A stretch of 22,510 nucleotides of DNA from Lichtheimia corymbifera B2541 (lineage: Eukaryota; Mucoromycota; Mucoromycetes; Mucorales; Lichtheimiaceae): contig JNEU01000875.1 in assembly GCA_000697475.1 (NCBI GenBank), positions 1 to 22,510 on the forward strand, written 5' to 3'. This document shows, one piece after another, positions 12,550 to 22,420 of the stretch (position 1 is the first letter of the stretch; each line of letters starts with the position of its first letter). The position numbers and the translations under genes were made by a program. The notes beneath the pieces were generated by a model that did not search any database, was not told the origin of the DNA, and saw nothing but the letters and a program-made list of their open reading frames with translations.

Positions 12550-13946
12550 TTATTTGGGAGTCTCAAAAGGTTCTACAAGCATCTTGCTAAATTCCTTAAT
12601 GTCTTCAGTGCCACGCACTTCCTTGGTGAGCAACGGCATACGCACAATATGGAAATCTTCATACAAGTCGTAAATTTGCTCGAGGTATTTTTGTTGCATC
12701 TTGTGTCGGACGTTACAATGCTCACAGTTGGACCCTACATGTTGCCCATGAATATACACATCTCGACTCCTCTTGACCAATCCGCCCTTTACTTACCATC
12801 CTTGGGGAACAACAATTGGTTCACCACGATATTGTGAGTGTCGATATGGTAAGCCGTCAACTCTTGAATCATACGCTCGGTCTCGTACAATGACAAAAAT
12901 TCTGAAATGCACACACAAATAAAGGTTGTGATATTCTATAGACGCATATAAGTCACGTGATTTGGCACATCCATGATTTTTGACCTTACCGGATCCTTGA
13001 ATTGGTTGTTCACCTCAGTGATCACTGAGCGCATCTCCTCCAACTTTGAAAACATGTCCTCTTGATTGGCATTCAATCCCATCATGCCTGAAACCTGTTT
13101 GATGGCTATTTAATCATCATCATCATCATCTTTGCCTTGGAAATACAATGCATACCTGTTGGAACATGGGACCAAAACGACCACTTAGACCACTGATCTT
13201 TGCCAAAGCCTTTTCCAACACGGTAGGGAACGACAAGAAGCGGAGGGTGTGACCAGTAGGTGCGGTATCGAAAACGATGACAGAGTATTTCATTGATTTC
13301 ACTTGTCTATGAATGATATATATATTAGTACAACAAAGACGAAGCATCGAATGTCGACTTACTTCATGACTTCAGCAAAGCCCATGGCTTCATCGACACC
13401 GGGAATGGCATAAGCCAAATCTTGCACCATGCTGCCCATAGCGTTAGCGTTGCCTTGATCAGCTGAACAAAACAAGGTCTCGTGTCAGTCAGTCCGTCTA
13501 CGCACACATATATATACTTACATTGTTCGATCATTTCTTGGATACTCGAAGTAGGATCGATTTCCTAAGATACCTTTAGATGATGATATTCTCGATATAC
13601 CCACTACCCTTTACATACCATTGCATACAGGTTATCGAAACCATTGACAAGCGAAGCTTCCTTGGAGAACTTTTGACCAAAGGCATCCGACAAGTTGTGT
13701 GCAGGATCGGTTGAAATCAAGAGCACGGATTCTCGTACCTTGGACAATTGAACAGCAAGCGAGCAAGATGTGGTTGTTTTACCTGTATTGACAACCATTG
13801 AGCATGACCATGTTGCATTGTCCCTGTTGTTACTTACCAACACCGCCCTTGCCACCAACAAAGATCCAGTGCAACGACTTTTGATCCAAGACATTCTTGA
13901 GAGTTGGCTCGAGGGGTTGGAAATCGTCATCCGAAATGTCAGACAT
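12550..13946 (-). CDS. GET3: Get3 (TRC40/ArsA-type ATPase)
   Basis: Cytosolic ATPase that carries tail-anchored membrane proteins to the Get1/Get2 receptor at the ER. Eight exons on the minus strand, 13946-13838, 13782-13619, 13564-13522, 13462-13363, 13306-13156, 13094-12990, 12935-12797 and 12734-12550, sum to 996 nt or 331 residues. The deviant Walker A motif [10 protein letters not shown] spans residues 31-40 and is split by intron 1. Switch I is [10 protein letters not shown] and switch II is [15 protein letters not shown]. The [18 protein letters not shown] stretch lies in the helical client-binding subdomain. Cys274 and Cys277 (CEHC) form the zinc site of the homodimer. EIRG-like KEVRGTEDI follows. 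Exon 7 ([20 protein letters not shown]) and the last intron were placed by family conservation. It diverges from SEC24, another ER-related gene. Confidence 0.96.
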
Positions 13947-14466
13947 GGTGGGCGTAACGCGTTGAAGGGGTAGTGGAAACGGGAAGAAAGTGTGCTACGT
14001 GTTTGTATCAAATTGCCTGAAAGTCCTCCACCTCCTCCTTAATGCTGGGCTTTTTTCCTCCTATTACTATCACATGACTCCACCAACCCCACATACCCAC
14101 ATTTGCGCTGGCTACGTGTTGGATCAAAAGATAGATTGTTTACTAAGAGCACCCTTAAGTCCCATATCTTGTATATTAAATGATTGATTGTTGTCTTTGA
14201 TGAACACCAAACGCCAGCTTTTTCGACTAAAAGATCAATAAAACTCCAAGTTCAAAAGTTGCATAGGCAAATATATTATATTTTGTGAAGTAGCCACAAA
14301 ACATGAGCAAGGGTCACGTGCACATGCTGATCATAGCGTGTGTATGCATTATCCAGCCAGTGAATTCATTCCACAATGCAGCAGCAACGTTTTGTCAGTC
14401 CGATCTACGTGTCATTTTACTCTTTGCTTCACTTTTCCACCTGTCAGCCAGTTCTTCGTATACAAC
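13947..14466. promoter_or_regulatory. Shared upstream region of GET3 and SEC24
   Basis: 520 bp between divergent start codons. It contains AT-rich patches (for example ATATATTATATTTTG near 14270-14285) and CACGTG at 14315-14320, an E-box type palindrome that basic helix-loop-helix factors can bind. The final pyrimidine-rich 60 bp resemble a fungal 5' leader. Promoter roles are inferred from position. Confidence 0.45.
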
Positions 14467-17400
14467 ATGAACAACCAACGTCCACCGTATCCCATGCAGC
14501 CGCAAGGTACACGTCCTCCACCACCTCATGGTCATCCACAAGGGCCAAATGCTGCTGTCAGACCACCAACTACACCAAACGCCAATCCTCCTATGCCACC
14601 TGTTGGACAACAACCACGATTGGCTCAAGGCTTCAATCCTAATCGTCCAATGCAATCTCCACCGCTTGTCAATCCATCGCAACCAGGTCAGCCACCCACC
14701 ATGATGCGTCCTGCTCCTTCACCAGTGGCAAACACACCCATGACACCTCAACAGCAACAACAACCTCGACCAGGATACAATAGTCCTTCTATGGCACCAG
14801 GAATATCACCAAACATGGCATCACCTACTGCTGCTCCTCCTCCTAGTACTACAACCGAGCACCATAGACGCAGAAGAATGTACCCAGAACAAATTACTCA
14901 AGCATACATGGATGAACCTACTACTTCTATGGCACCACCAGCACCACCACAACAACAACAACCTCATCAATATACGGCACCAGCTACACAAGGGTTGGCT
15001 CCACAGCAACAACCCTATCCTGGATATAGCAATCAAGCATCAGTAAGCAGCATGGCAACTCAATTCGGTAGCATGAGCTTGGGCGGAAGTAATGTAAGTA
15101 TATATACATATCTGTTTGTTCAGAATGCAATCATTGATATGCATGATTGAATAGGCACCCCATTCTGTTCCTCTGTCAGGATTACGTCCACAAATTGTCG
15201 ATCTCAAGGGACCTCAGCCTGCTATTCGACTGCCACCCAATGTAAGATGATCGGATGGTTCGTTTTTAAGCATAGTGTCGTCTTACCATGTCTTTTTAGG
15301 CATCATTGACCGATTCGCCCTTTGCAAATTGTGATCCATCCTACAAGTGTTCTACCTTAAACGCCATTCCATCCACCGAACAACTTTTGAAAAAGTCACG
15401 TCTTCCGTTGGCTCTTGTGCTGGCACCTTATAGAACAGTGGATGAAGGCGAGGTAAAAGAAGAAAAGTTGTGCTAAACCCCATCACTCATCATTATGTGA
15501 GTAATAGCAACCTGTTCCCGTCGTTGCTGATAGTGTCATTTCACGATGTCGTCGTTGTCGCACTTATATCAATCCCTTTGTTACATTTGTCGAAGGCGGT
15601 CAACGTTGGAAATGCAACATGTGCTTTTTGCTGAATGATGGTAAGCATGATACAGCATGGTTGACTCTACCAAACGCTAATCTCCTATATAATATTTAGT
15701 GATGTCTGCTTTTGATTATGATTCTGTTGCACAACGCCCTGTGGATCGCTGGAAAAGAGCCGAATTGAATTATGGATGTGTGGAGTTTGTGGCACCTACA
15801 GAGTATATGGTGAGTGTCGTAAAAGATAGATCTTGCTTTACAAAATCAAGGCTGACCCACTTTGAAAAGGTTCGACCACCTCAAGCGCCCGCCTATGTTT
15901 TCGTCATTGATGTTTCCTATTCAGCAGTACAATCAGGGATGGTGGCAACAGCCGCGCGGACCATCTTGGATTCTCTTGAACGCATACCCAACAAGGAACA
16001 TCGTACCAGAGTCGCCTTTATCACTGTTGACAGCTCGTTGCACTTTTATAGCTTGAGTGAAGAAGCTGGTGAACCCCAAATGCTTGTTGTCTCTGATCTC
16101 GAAGACGTCTTTCTCCCTCAACCTACCCAACTTTTGGCCAATCTCTCCGAAAACATGGAAGCTATCAAAGGGTTCTTGGAAAAGTTACCAGAGATGTTCA
16201 AGGCGACTGCTTGTGTGACCAATGCTTTGGGAAGTGCCTTGCAAGCAGCATACAAACTGGTGGTATGTGATGGTGGAATGGGGCAGCAAAGAATTATTGG
16301 CTCATCATGTATAGTGTACCAACGGTGGAAAAATTGTTTGTTTGCAATCGACCTTACCCAACGCTGGTATTGGAGCTCTGAAACCTAGAGAAGATGTCAA
16401 GATGCTAGGTACAGCCAAGGTGAACTTTTTATACAAATACAGCACTTTCATCTCCTAATCCAGTTTGATTTCATAGGAATCGCAGCTTTTGAATCCAGCA
16501 TCCCCATTTTTCAAGTCGTTTGCGGTGGATTGTTCGAGAGCTCAAGTTTCATGCGATATGCTTATCTTTGGTGGCCAATACTCGGATGTCGCTACATTAG
16601 GTATTCACTCTTGATCAAGCCTTTCGCGTTTGTCTAATGCTTTTTTTATTAGGCTGCTTACCTCACTATACGGGCGGTCAAACCTATTACTATCCTGGAT
16701 TTAATGCGAGCAGGACCGAAGATGCACTCAAGTTTGCACATGAGTTTTCCGAATTGTTGGCCGAAGAGATTGGTTTAGAGGCTGTTATCCGTATTCGAGC
16801 TTCTCGAGGACTACGCATGAGCGCTTTTCACGGCAACTTTTTCATTCGTTCCACTGACCTACTCGCACTTCCCAATGTACCGCGCAACCAGTCTTATTGC
16901 GTTGAAGTTTCTATTGAGGATGAAATCAAGGCACCCACAGTGTGCTTCCAAACGGCATTGCTCCACACGACATGCCATGGAGAACGACGTATTCGAGTCA
17001 TTACACTTTGCCTACCTGTCACTTCTTCTATCTCTGAAGTTTATGCAAATGCCAATGAGCAAGCACTTGCTGGTTACTTGACCAACAAAGGTAAGAACGT
17101 CGACCGTGTGATGGATGGATCGGAATGGCTCATGATCGTGATGTTGTTTGTTGATAGCCATCGAGAGAGCTCTTTCTTCAAAGCTGGATGACGCGCGAGA
17201 TGCCATTGTTAACAAGTTGGTGGATATCCTTGGTATCTACAAGTCTCATGTACAAGGGTCGGCACCAGGATCAACACCCCAATTGACAGCACCCAACAAC
17301 TTGAAATTGTTGCCATTACTAGCATTGTGTCTCATCAAACATGTAAGTCTTGCATCAGTAATCACCATCACCAGAGAATCTAAATGGGTGATATCCACTA

Positions 17401-18082
17401 GGATGGATTGCGCCAAAGCTCTCAGATCCCTACCGACTTGCGTTCAAATGCAATGAACCTTTTGCGTACCATGCCTTTGCAATTACTGTTGCCTTATTTA
17501 TACCCCAATCTCTATTCTCTTCACAATATGCCTCCAGAGGTAAGATGATGTTACATAGAAAGAATGTCATGGCTGACCCAATTCATTAGGCTGGTGAAAT
17601 CACAGAGAATGGTGTCTCATTTCCTCCGGCATTGAATTTAACAGCTGAAAACATTGAACCGCATGGATGTTACCTCTTGGAAAATGGACAACATATTTTC
17701 ATCTGGGTGGGACGTGGCGTTGTACCACAGCTATGTGCCGATTTATTCGATGTACGATCATATGAAGGACTACGTGGTGGCAAGGCGATCCTCCCCACAC
17801 TGGAAACACCCATCAATCGCAAGGTCAATATGCTCGTTGGCAAGATTCGTGAAATGCGCAGGGGCAACTATTATCCTAATCTTTATCTGGTCAAGGAGGA
17901 TGGTGATCCTTATCTTCGACTTTGGTTCTTGTCCCATTTGGTTGAAGACCGGACTGACAACATCATGAGCTATCAACAATTCTTGCAGCATCTTAAGGAC
18001 AGGGTACGTGAAATGATGACTTTTTGTGCACGTGACACTATATCTCATCCCCCCTTTGTAGATGACATCTGCATCCTACTGA
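14467..18082 (+). CDS. SEC24: COPII coat subunit Sec24
   Basis: Cargo-selecting subunit of the COPII inner coat, paired with Sec23 at ER exit sites. Thirteen exons: 14467-15093, 15155-15241, 15300-15452, 15508-15640, 15700-15809, 15870-16262, 16315-16419, 16477-16600, 16653-17090, 17158-17342, 17402-17539, 17590-18003 and 18062-18082. They give 975 residues. Domains in order are a Pro/Gln-rich disordered N-terminus (1-~230), a zinc finger with C303/C306 and C325/C328, a trunk domain starting at about 371 ([22 protein letters not shown]), a beta-sandwich, a helical domain ([11 protein letters not shown]), and a gelsolin-like domain ([29 protein letters not shown]) from ~832. The last exon is 21 nt and encodes only MTSASY after HLKDR. 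The open frame extends upstream to ATG 14344, but that stretch lacks Sec24 features, so 14467 was chosen. Confidence 0.96.
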
Positions 18083-18640
18083 TCTGGATACTAGACGACG
18101 TTACCTGGGATAATTTGAGATTAGCACCAAGTTTGGTTATATTATTAAAGATCGAATGTACCCTTAAAGAAACGCTTTATCTCAGTAATACAATACTTGT
18201 TGTTGATGCTACCTTGTATACCGAGGCTGTTGACCACTTTATCAGCCCACTCTTTCAATCAATCAACGGACAACAATTCCCACGCCAAAGTACTTAAAAG
18301 CAAGCGTGTTGCCACCACCATCATAATCATCCATTTCTTTTGTCTATCGTATATATTTGAAGACATTATGGTGTAAGTGATGACCAGTGAAGACTGCTAG
18401 ATGATGCTCACGTATTCATTCACATTTGACCTATTCCCTGGTGGTAATCATCTCAACCATGTTTGAGTAGTGATCAAAGAGCTTAGATGTAATACCTTGC
18501 TTTACAAGTAGTAGGCAGTCCCGTTTAAAAAGCCATGTTTGCCTGTGTCGAATTCATAGGTGATACTAGGGTCATCAACGAAGAATACAGTTGATACAAC
18601 GAGTAGGGTTGGTATTACAATCGACATGCTCTTCTTCATA
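18083..18640. other. Downstream region of SEC24, no gene seen
   Basis: AT-rich sequence with only short frames. It should include the SEC24 3' UTR. No RNA gene or clear repeat was found. From here to the end of the window no conserved gene was recognised, in contrast with the dense left part. Confidence 0.5.
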
Positions 18641-18669
18641 CGACTAACATGCTTTATAATTCACAAAGC

Positions 18670-19178
18670 TGAACCTGTGGTGCCAAACCTCAATGGGTGA
18701 CTTGGTATGGGAGTCAAAAAGATAACGACCCCAATACGCAGAAGGTGGGGAAAGTCGATGATCAACTCTGTAAGGTGAATCATTGTCTCAAATGTCTCAA
18801 GAAGCTTTGCAAGGACGTAATCAATGCATTGATGATACTGCATTGGTATATTGCAAACGGAGGAAAATCCCGTGATGGGTTCAAACACACATTTTCATGT
18901 GGTTCCACATTAGTGCCGCTATCGATTCGATATGACCCAAAGAGCACCTAGGAAGCCGCATCGCCAGATGGTTTCCAGCCATGAAGATCGCAAATGAATA
19001 CCTGGATCAATTATACACGGAGATCCGGCGTAGTGACGCTGTACTGACAAAAGAGGAATACGACAAGGATGTTCTCACACATACAAAGTCTGAACAAGCA
19101 GCGTATGATGGATACGTCAAATCACTGAAGCAAGCACGGCAAAGACTGGATCACAAAGGTCTCAGAGAAAGAAAATGA
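18670..19178 (+). pseudogene. Degenerate ORF with Cys-rich segment, possible mobile-element remnant
   Basis: I do not recognise a family. After an in-frame TGA at about 18670, a plus-strand frame reads TCGAKPQWVTWYGSQKD, then KVDDQLCKVNHCLKCLKKLC, and stops at 18949-18951. The spacing of Cys, Trp, His and Cys resembles a zinc-finger-like cluster. One frame over, HLGSRIARWFPAMKIANEYL runs into a charged helical stretch (YTEIRRSDAVLTKEEYDKDV, LKQARQRLDHKGL) and stops at 19176-19178. The two parts abut near 18945 with a frame change and no intron. No good ATG starts the first part. This fits a decayed protein gene, perhaps from a transposon, but that is inference. Confidence 0.3.
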
Positions 19179-19689
19179 TAAATATCTGCATCTCTATAAG
19201 CATACTTTGAAATCCGCTAGTTATCTCCATCATCTTTTGATACTTTTATACAAAGTATGTGGTGCTCATTACTCAATCTCTGTATAACCTCGTTTCTCCA
19301 CTTGTAAGCCCCCTTTTTTCACCATTCACCTATCATTGTATTTCCCCTCTCTACCCTTATGATTGTTCACCTTTATATACATTCACAATTTGTAAGTGGT
19401 GCTCGTTATCCACATCCTAGATTAATCTATTAAACAACATTCCACACCAAAATCCTTGACTTGCAACGCTGCGCCCAGCATCATTACTTTACCGTTTTGA
19501 TATACCTAGCCCCATCCAACAACTATAAAAGCGAACCATCCCATAGAATAAAACATCATCTTTTATCCTTCGTGAATCCAAAAAGATAGACGTCAAACCG
19601 ATCACATGACAATGAAAACCAAAAATCCTAAAAGCGATAATTCAACTCGATTCAAGCGAATCGATTTGAATTCAGGACTTGTGTCAGCA
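19179..19689. other. Gene-free stretch before repeat copy E
   Basis: AT-rich with C/T patches and no frame of note. A perfect 7-bp inverted repeat (TCGATTC, AAGC loop, GAATCGA) lies at 19647-19664, just left of the repeat copy that starts near 19690. Confidence 0.5.
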
Positions 19690-19950
19690 AGGTGGATCGA
19701 ACCCCTTTTCTTTTACGTGGTCAGTAGTTCGCATGCCAGTAAGGTGCGCTACATCTAGCCGAGCAACTATGCTCTACGAAGGGCCCACGTTTCATTGTAA
19801 AGTTTAGAGATATGACAGTCTTTATGTTTTTACTATGTCTTAAGCGTGATGCTATATGAAAGATGGTTATTGTTCATATGTCAGTTGCCTCACTCATGCT
19901 AGAGCCAAACATGCAGAAGGATTTGATGGTGCCACAAAGCCCAGAGGCAG
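19690..19950 (-). repeat. Repeat family copy E (tRNA-like boxes on minus strand)
   Basis: Isolated diverged copy of the family seen at 21361-22130. It shares TCGAACC (19697-19703), GCCGAGCAA, TTCATTGTAAA-like sequence, TTTATGTTTTTAC (19821-19833) and GTGATGCTATATGA (19846-19859) in the same order as copy D. On the minus strand it reads GTTGCTCGGCTAGATGTAGC, similar to a tRNA D-arm/A box, and then GGGTTCGATCC, similar to a T-arm/B box. No acceptor stem pairs around them, so it is not an intact tRNA gene. Between the boxes, CGCA/TGCG and GTAG/CTAC can pair as a hairpin. Confidence 0.55.
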
Positions 19951-20330
19951 GAGTTGTAGGGTCGATCCTATTGGTGAAGAGTGCATAATGGGTCTTGCAC
20001 CCTACCTGTCTATAGAAGGTCCGCTTATGATAACCCGAATGCAATGGCTAGTTCTCATATATATGAAGTTGCAGAAGATAGCGCTAGCTGAAGATTACCA
20101 TTGGTAAGCATGGTGTTTTAATGTACAATTGACCAACAGTCTTGAACAAGCATGCATTACTATGTTGTTGGGCATCATTACTCTCGAATTTATTATCTTT
20201 GCAATACAAGCGTACAAGAAGATCCACTGTCTTTCGTTATCAGCATGTGAATTAGGAAGCTTAAACAAGCGATGTAATAAAAGCATTTCGATACGATGAT
20301 ATAGATGACCCAATCTCGCTTTCCTTCCTT
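19951..20330. other. Unassigned stretch after repeat copy E
   Basis: Short frames on both strands only. The tail of an 83-codon plus frame (19856-20107) overlaps repeat copy E and is likely chance. No gene was recognised. Confidence 0.45.
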
Positions 20331-20465
20331 CAATTTTGTAGTCCCCCTTTCAATCCAGAAACCAGCCAATTGATAGTACGATGTTGAATCCAATTTTCAT
20401 TAAGTATATATATACAACATTGAATAAGGTATGGAGGAAGATATAGAGTCTGTTTGTTGCTGCCG

Positions 20466-21150
20466 TCATAAACGTCCCTCGTCCATGATTGTAAAATAGC
20501 TGCTGCATGCATTGACTCGAGTATTCCAATAGCATCCACGACTGTGAAGCACCTTTCGCCAAGATATAATCCATTTCGGCAATCTCATCCCATCCATGAT
20601 CGTCCTTAGTCGTATACACGTGCACGACGCGCCAAGTAACCAAAGAAACATTCCAGGATATCACATCACATGCACTTGATTGCATCCATCCATCAAATCC
20701 AATATGTGATCGCTGCTGATATGCTCCCTTTTCGCATCCTGCTGTTGATCTATCCTTTCTTGGTCACTTTCTTCCATCGCAGCTCAACCAGGTGAAGATT
20801 GCTTGTATTGTGGTGTACTTGATAGCTGATATGGCATCCCATCCATTTGAATCCGTATGTATCAAAGCAAGGTGCTGCAAGTAACTTGAGACAGTGGAGT
20901 AAAAGACATTGATAATAGTAACGGCTGCTACGTTTGGTCGCGGCAGAGAAGCGTGTAAGAGCGTGCGTTGTAGTAGACTGACAAGGCTGTGAACGCTGTT
21001 TGAGTACAATGAAGTGAAGAACTTGCTAATAGCAACTGCTGGAATGAATGCTGTTACGTTTGATTGTGGTTGAGGATTGTACCAGAGAGTGTGTAGTGTC
21101 AAGAGACGTGTGTGTTGTAGTAGACAGTGTCCGCGCCATGGACTTGCCAT
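20466..21150 (-). pseudogene. Internally repetitive degenerate ORFs with a GWD motif
   Basis: I do not recognise this. On the minus strand, a 128-codon frame (21150-20764, true ATG) begins MASPWRGHCLLQHTRLLTLH and contains two related segments: LLQHTRLL...NVTAFIPAVAISKFFTSLYS and LLQRTLLHASLPRPNVAAVT followed by INVFYSTVSSYLQHL. It then reads HTDSNGWDAISAIKYTTIQA. A second frame (20685-20350) contains TTKDDHGWDEIAEMDYILAK, similar to the last motif. At DNA level GTTGTAGTAGAC recurs at 20967-20978 and 21114-21125. This looks like partial tandem duplication within an old coding or repetitive element. A functional gene with introns is possible, but I could not build one. Confidence 0.3.
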
Positions 21151-21360
21151 TCAGTCAAAGACAATCGGATCAAGGCAGTTGCAGGATCGACATGATGGGA
21201 TGAAGCAGCACAATCGTTCGCAGGCTGTAGTTGTACTTGAATGCATCAACGGTTGAGAATGGGAAGAAGAGGGAAATAAAGTGGGAGTGGAAGAGGTGGA
21301 AATTAAATCTGTCAGGCAGTTAGACATATCCATATACACTGATATCAATGCATGATATCA

Positions 21361-22130
21361 GGATTGCCCATTTCGAACCTGAAACTTTCACACAATATGC
21401 TCTTGAGCATGCTGATCAACTTTGTCTTATAGAAGAACCCACACTTCATTCAAAGATTTTGAATGGGAGGGTATAATGTGGGGTTTACTATGATGGATGG
21501 AAATTGGGAAAGCGCCGGATTTATGAAAAAGTCAGTTGGTATGTAGTTTCTTAAGATTCCACATCTCGCACTTGAAACTTGGTCAGACGGTACTCGCGCA
21601 CATGCTGATCAACTCCATTCATTTAAAAATCGCATGGTTCATTATGAACATTTTGAATGCCGGCCAGCCCAAATGTAGGAGAGACGAAGAGAAAAGTAGG
21701 GTCGGCGCTCCTGTTCCTCGAGATTGCATACCTCGAACCTGAAACTTTCACACAACACCCTTTCGACCACGCCGAGCAATTTCGTTCCCATAAAGACCCC
21801 AGAGTTCATTATGAAAACCTTGAATGTAAGAGAGACGACGAATGGATGATAACATAAATAGGGTGTACGCGCCGTGCGCGCCGATATTGCCAATGGCGAC
21901 GTCGAAACTTGGTCATGAGGTGCTCTCGGTCATGCTGATCAACATCGTTCTCATAAAGCCTCTACACATCATTAAGGAAATTTGGAGAAACAGGCACCTT
22001 TATGTTTTTACATATGCTGTAAGTGTGATGCTATATGACAAGTGGTCTTTGTTCATTGTCAAGTAGGTAGACCCCGATAGAGCGGAAGGTGCAGACGGAC
22101 TTCTTTGTGCAACACAGCTCATTTGCATGA
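21361..22130 (-). repeat. Tandem array of four diverged tRNA-like repeat units (A-D)
   Basis: The anchor GAAACTT recurs at 21381, 21574, 21741 and 21904, so units are 193, 167 and 163 bp apart. Units A and C share 23 identical bases (21373-21395 and 21733-21755, offset 360), including AACCTGAAACTTTCACACAA. Units B and D instead share GAAACTTGGTCA. CATGCTGATCAAC is in A, B and D; C has GCCGAGCAA as in copy E. TTCATTATGAA and TTGAATG follow in B and C, with near-matches in A. The tail after D (21999-22128) matches the tail of copy E. On the minus strand, unit C reads TTGCTCGGCGTGGTCGAAAG, then CAGGTTCGAGG about 20 bases later, resembling pol III A and B boxes. SINE-like origin is inferred. Confidence 0.65.
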
Positions 22131-22160
22131 TACTTAGGGAGTATCAGACACCGCTTTGGC

Positions 22161-22198
22161 TGGGTCACTGACCCAGGTCACGGGCTTGGGGGTGACCT
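22161..22198. repeat. Two adjacent perfect inverted repeats
   Basis: TGGGTCA-C-TGACCCA (22161-22175) is directly followed, sharing one base, by AGGTCAC (22175-22181), a 10-bp spacer, and GTGACCT (22192-22198). All arms are perfect 7-mers built on the same GGTCAC word. GATAC/GTATC at about 22130-22146 forms another small pair just to the left. They lie just right of repeat unit D, so they could mark an element end. Function unknown. Confidence 0.7.
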
Positions 22199-22204
22199 TG
22201 ATTC

Positions 22205-22420
22205 ACGTACCAATTTTTCAGTTCCAGTAAACGATCGATTGGCCATCTTCCACCATGTTTCTGCTCCTGTGGTTTGAGTAGCCAACTCAACCACCACCAC
22301 CTCAGTGGTGTACCTCTTTTTCTTTGCTCTCTTCTCAGCAACAACCATCCCCATTGGAAACATAGATCTCTTGTGACGAATCTTGTGGTAAGTGGTGGCA
22401 TTGCCTACGTCAATGGTTTG
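22205..22420 (-). pseudogene. Possible orphan exon or gene fragment
   Basis: On the minus strand a frame reads YHKIRHKRSMFPMGMVVAEK, then KRYTTEVVVVELATQTTGAE, then TWWKMANRSFTGTEKL. It is followed at once by GTACGTG, a good 5' splice donor. The composition is protein-like and the basic/hydrophobic pattern is not low-complexity. However, no downstream exon was found, and upstream the frame is not clearly extended within the window. I do not know the family. It could be an exon of a gene that continues past the window edge, or a mobile-element relic. Confidence 0.2.

Noticed and set aside
14338..14466. Longer N-terminus of SEC24 from an upstream ATG at 14344
   Set aside because: The added 41 residues are Cys/Phe-rich, unlike Sec24 N-termini, and the DNA looks like a pyrimidine-rich 5' leader. 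The MNNQRPPYP start fits better.
19690..19775. An intact tRNA gene on the minus strand with GTTCGATCC as T-loop
   Set aside because: A- and B-box-like sequences exist, but no seven-base acceptor stem pairs around them, the T-stem has a mismatch, and the middle does not form a standard anticodon arm.
19856..20107. An 83-codon plus-strand frame
   Set aside because: Its first half lies within repeat copy E, where the homologous unit D does not keep the frame open, so coding is unlikely.
21361..22130. A CRISPR array
   Set aside because: The repeats are diverged, long and 163-193 bp apart, the host is a eukaryote and no cas genes are present.
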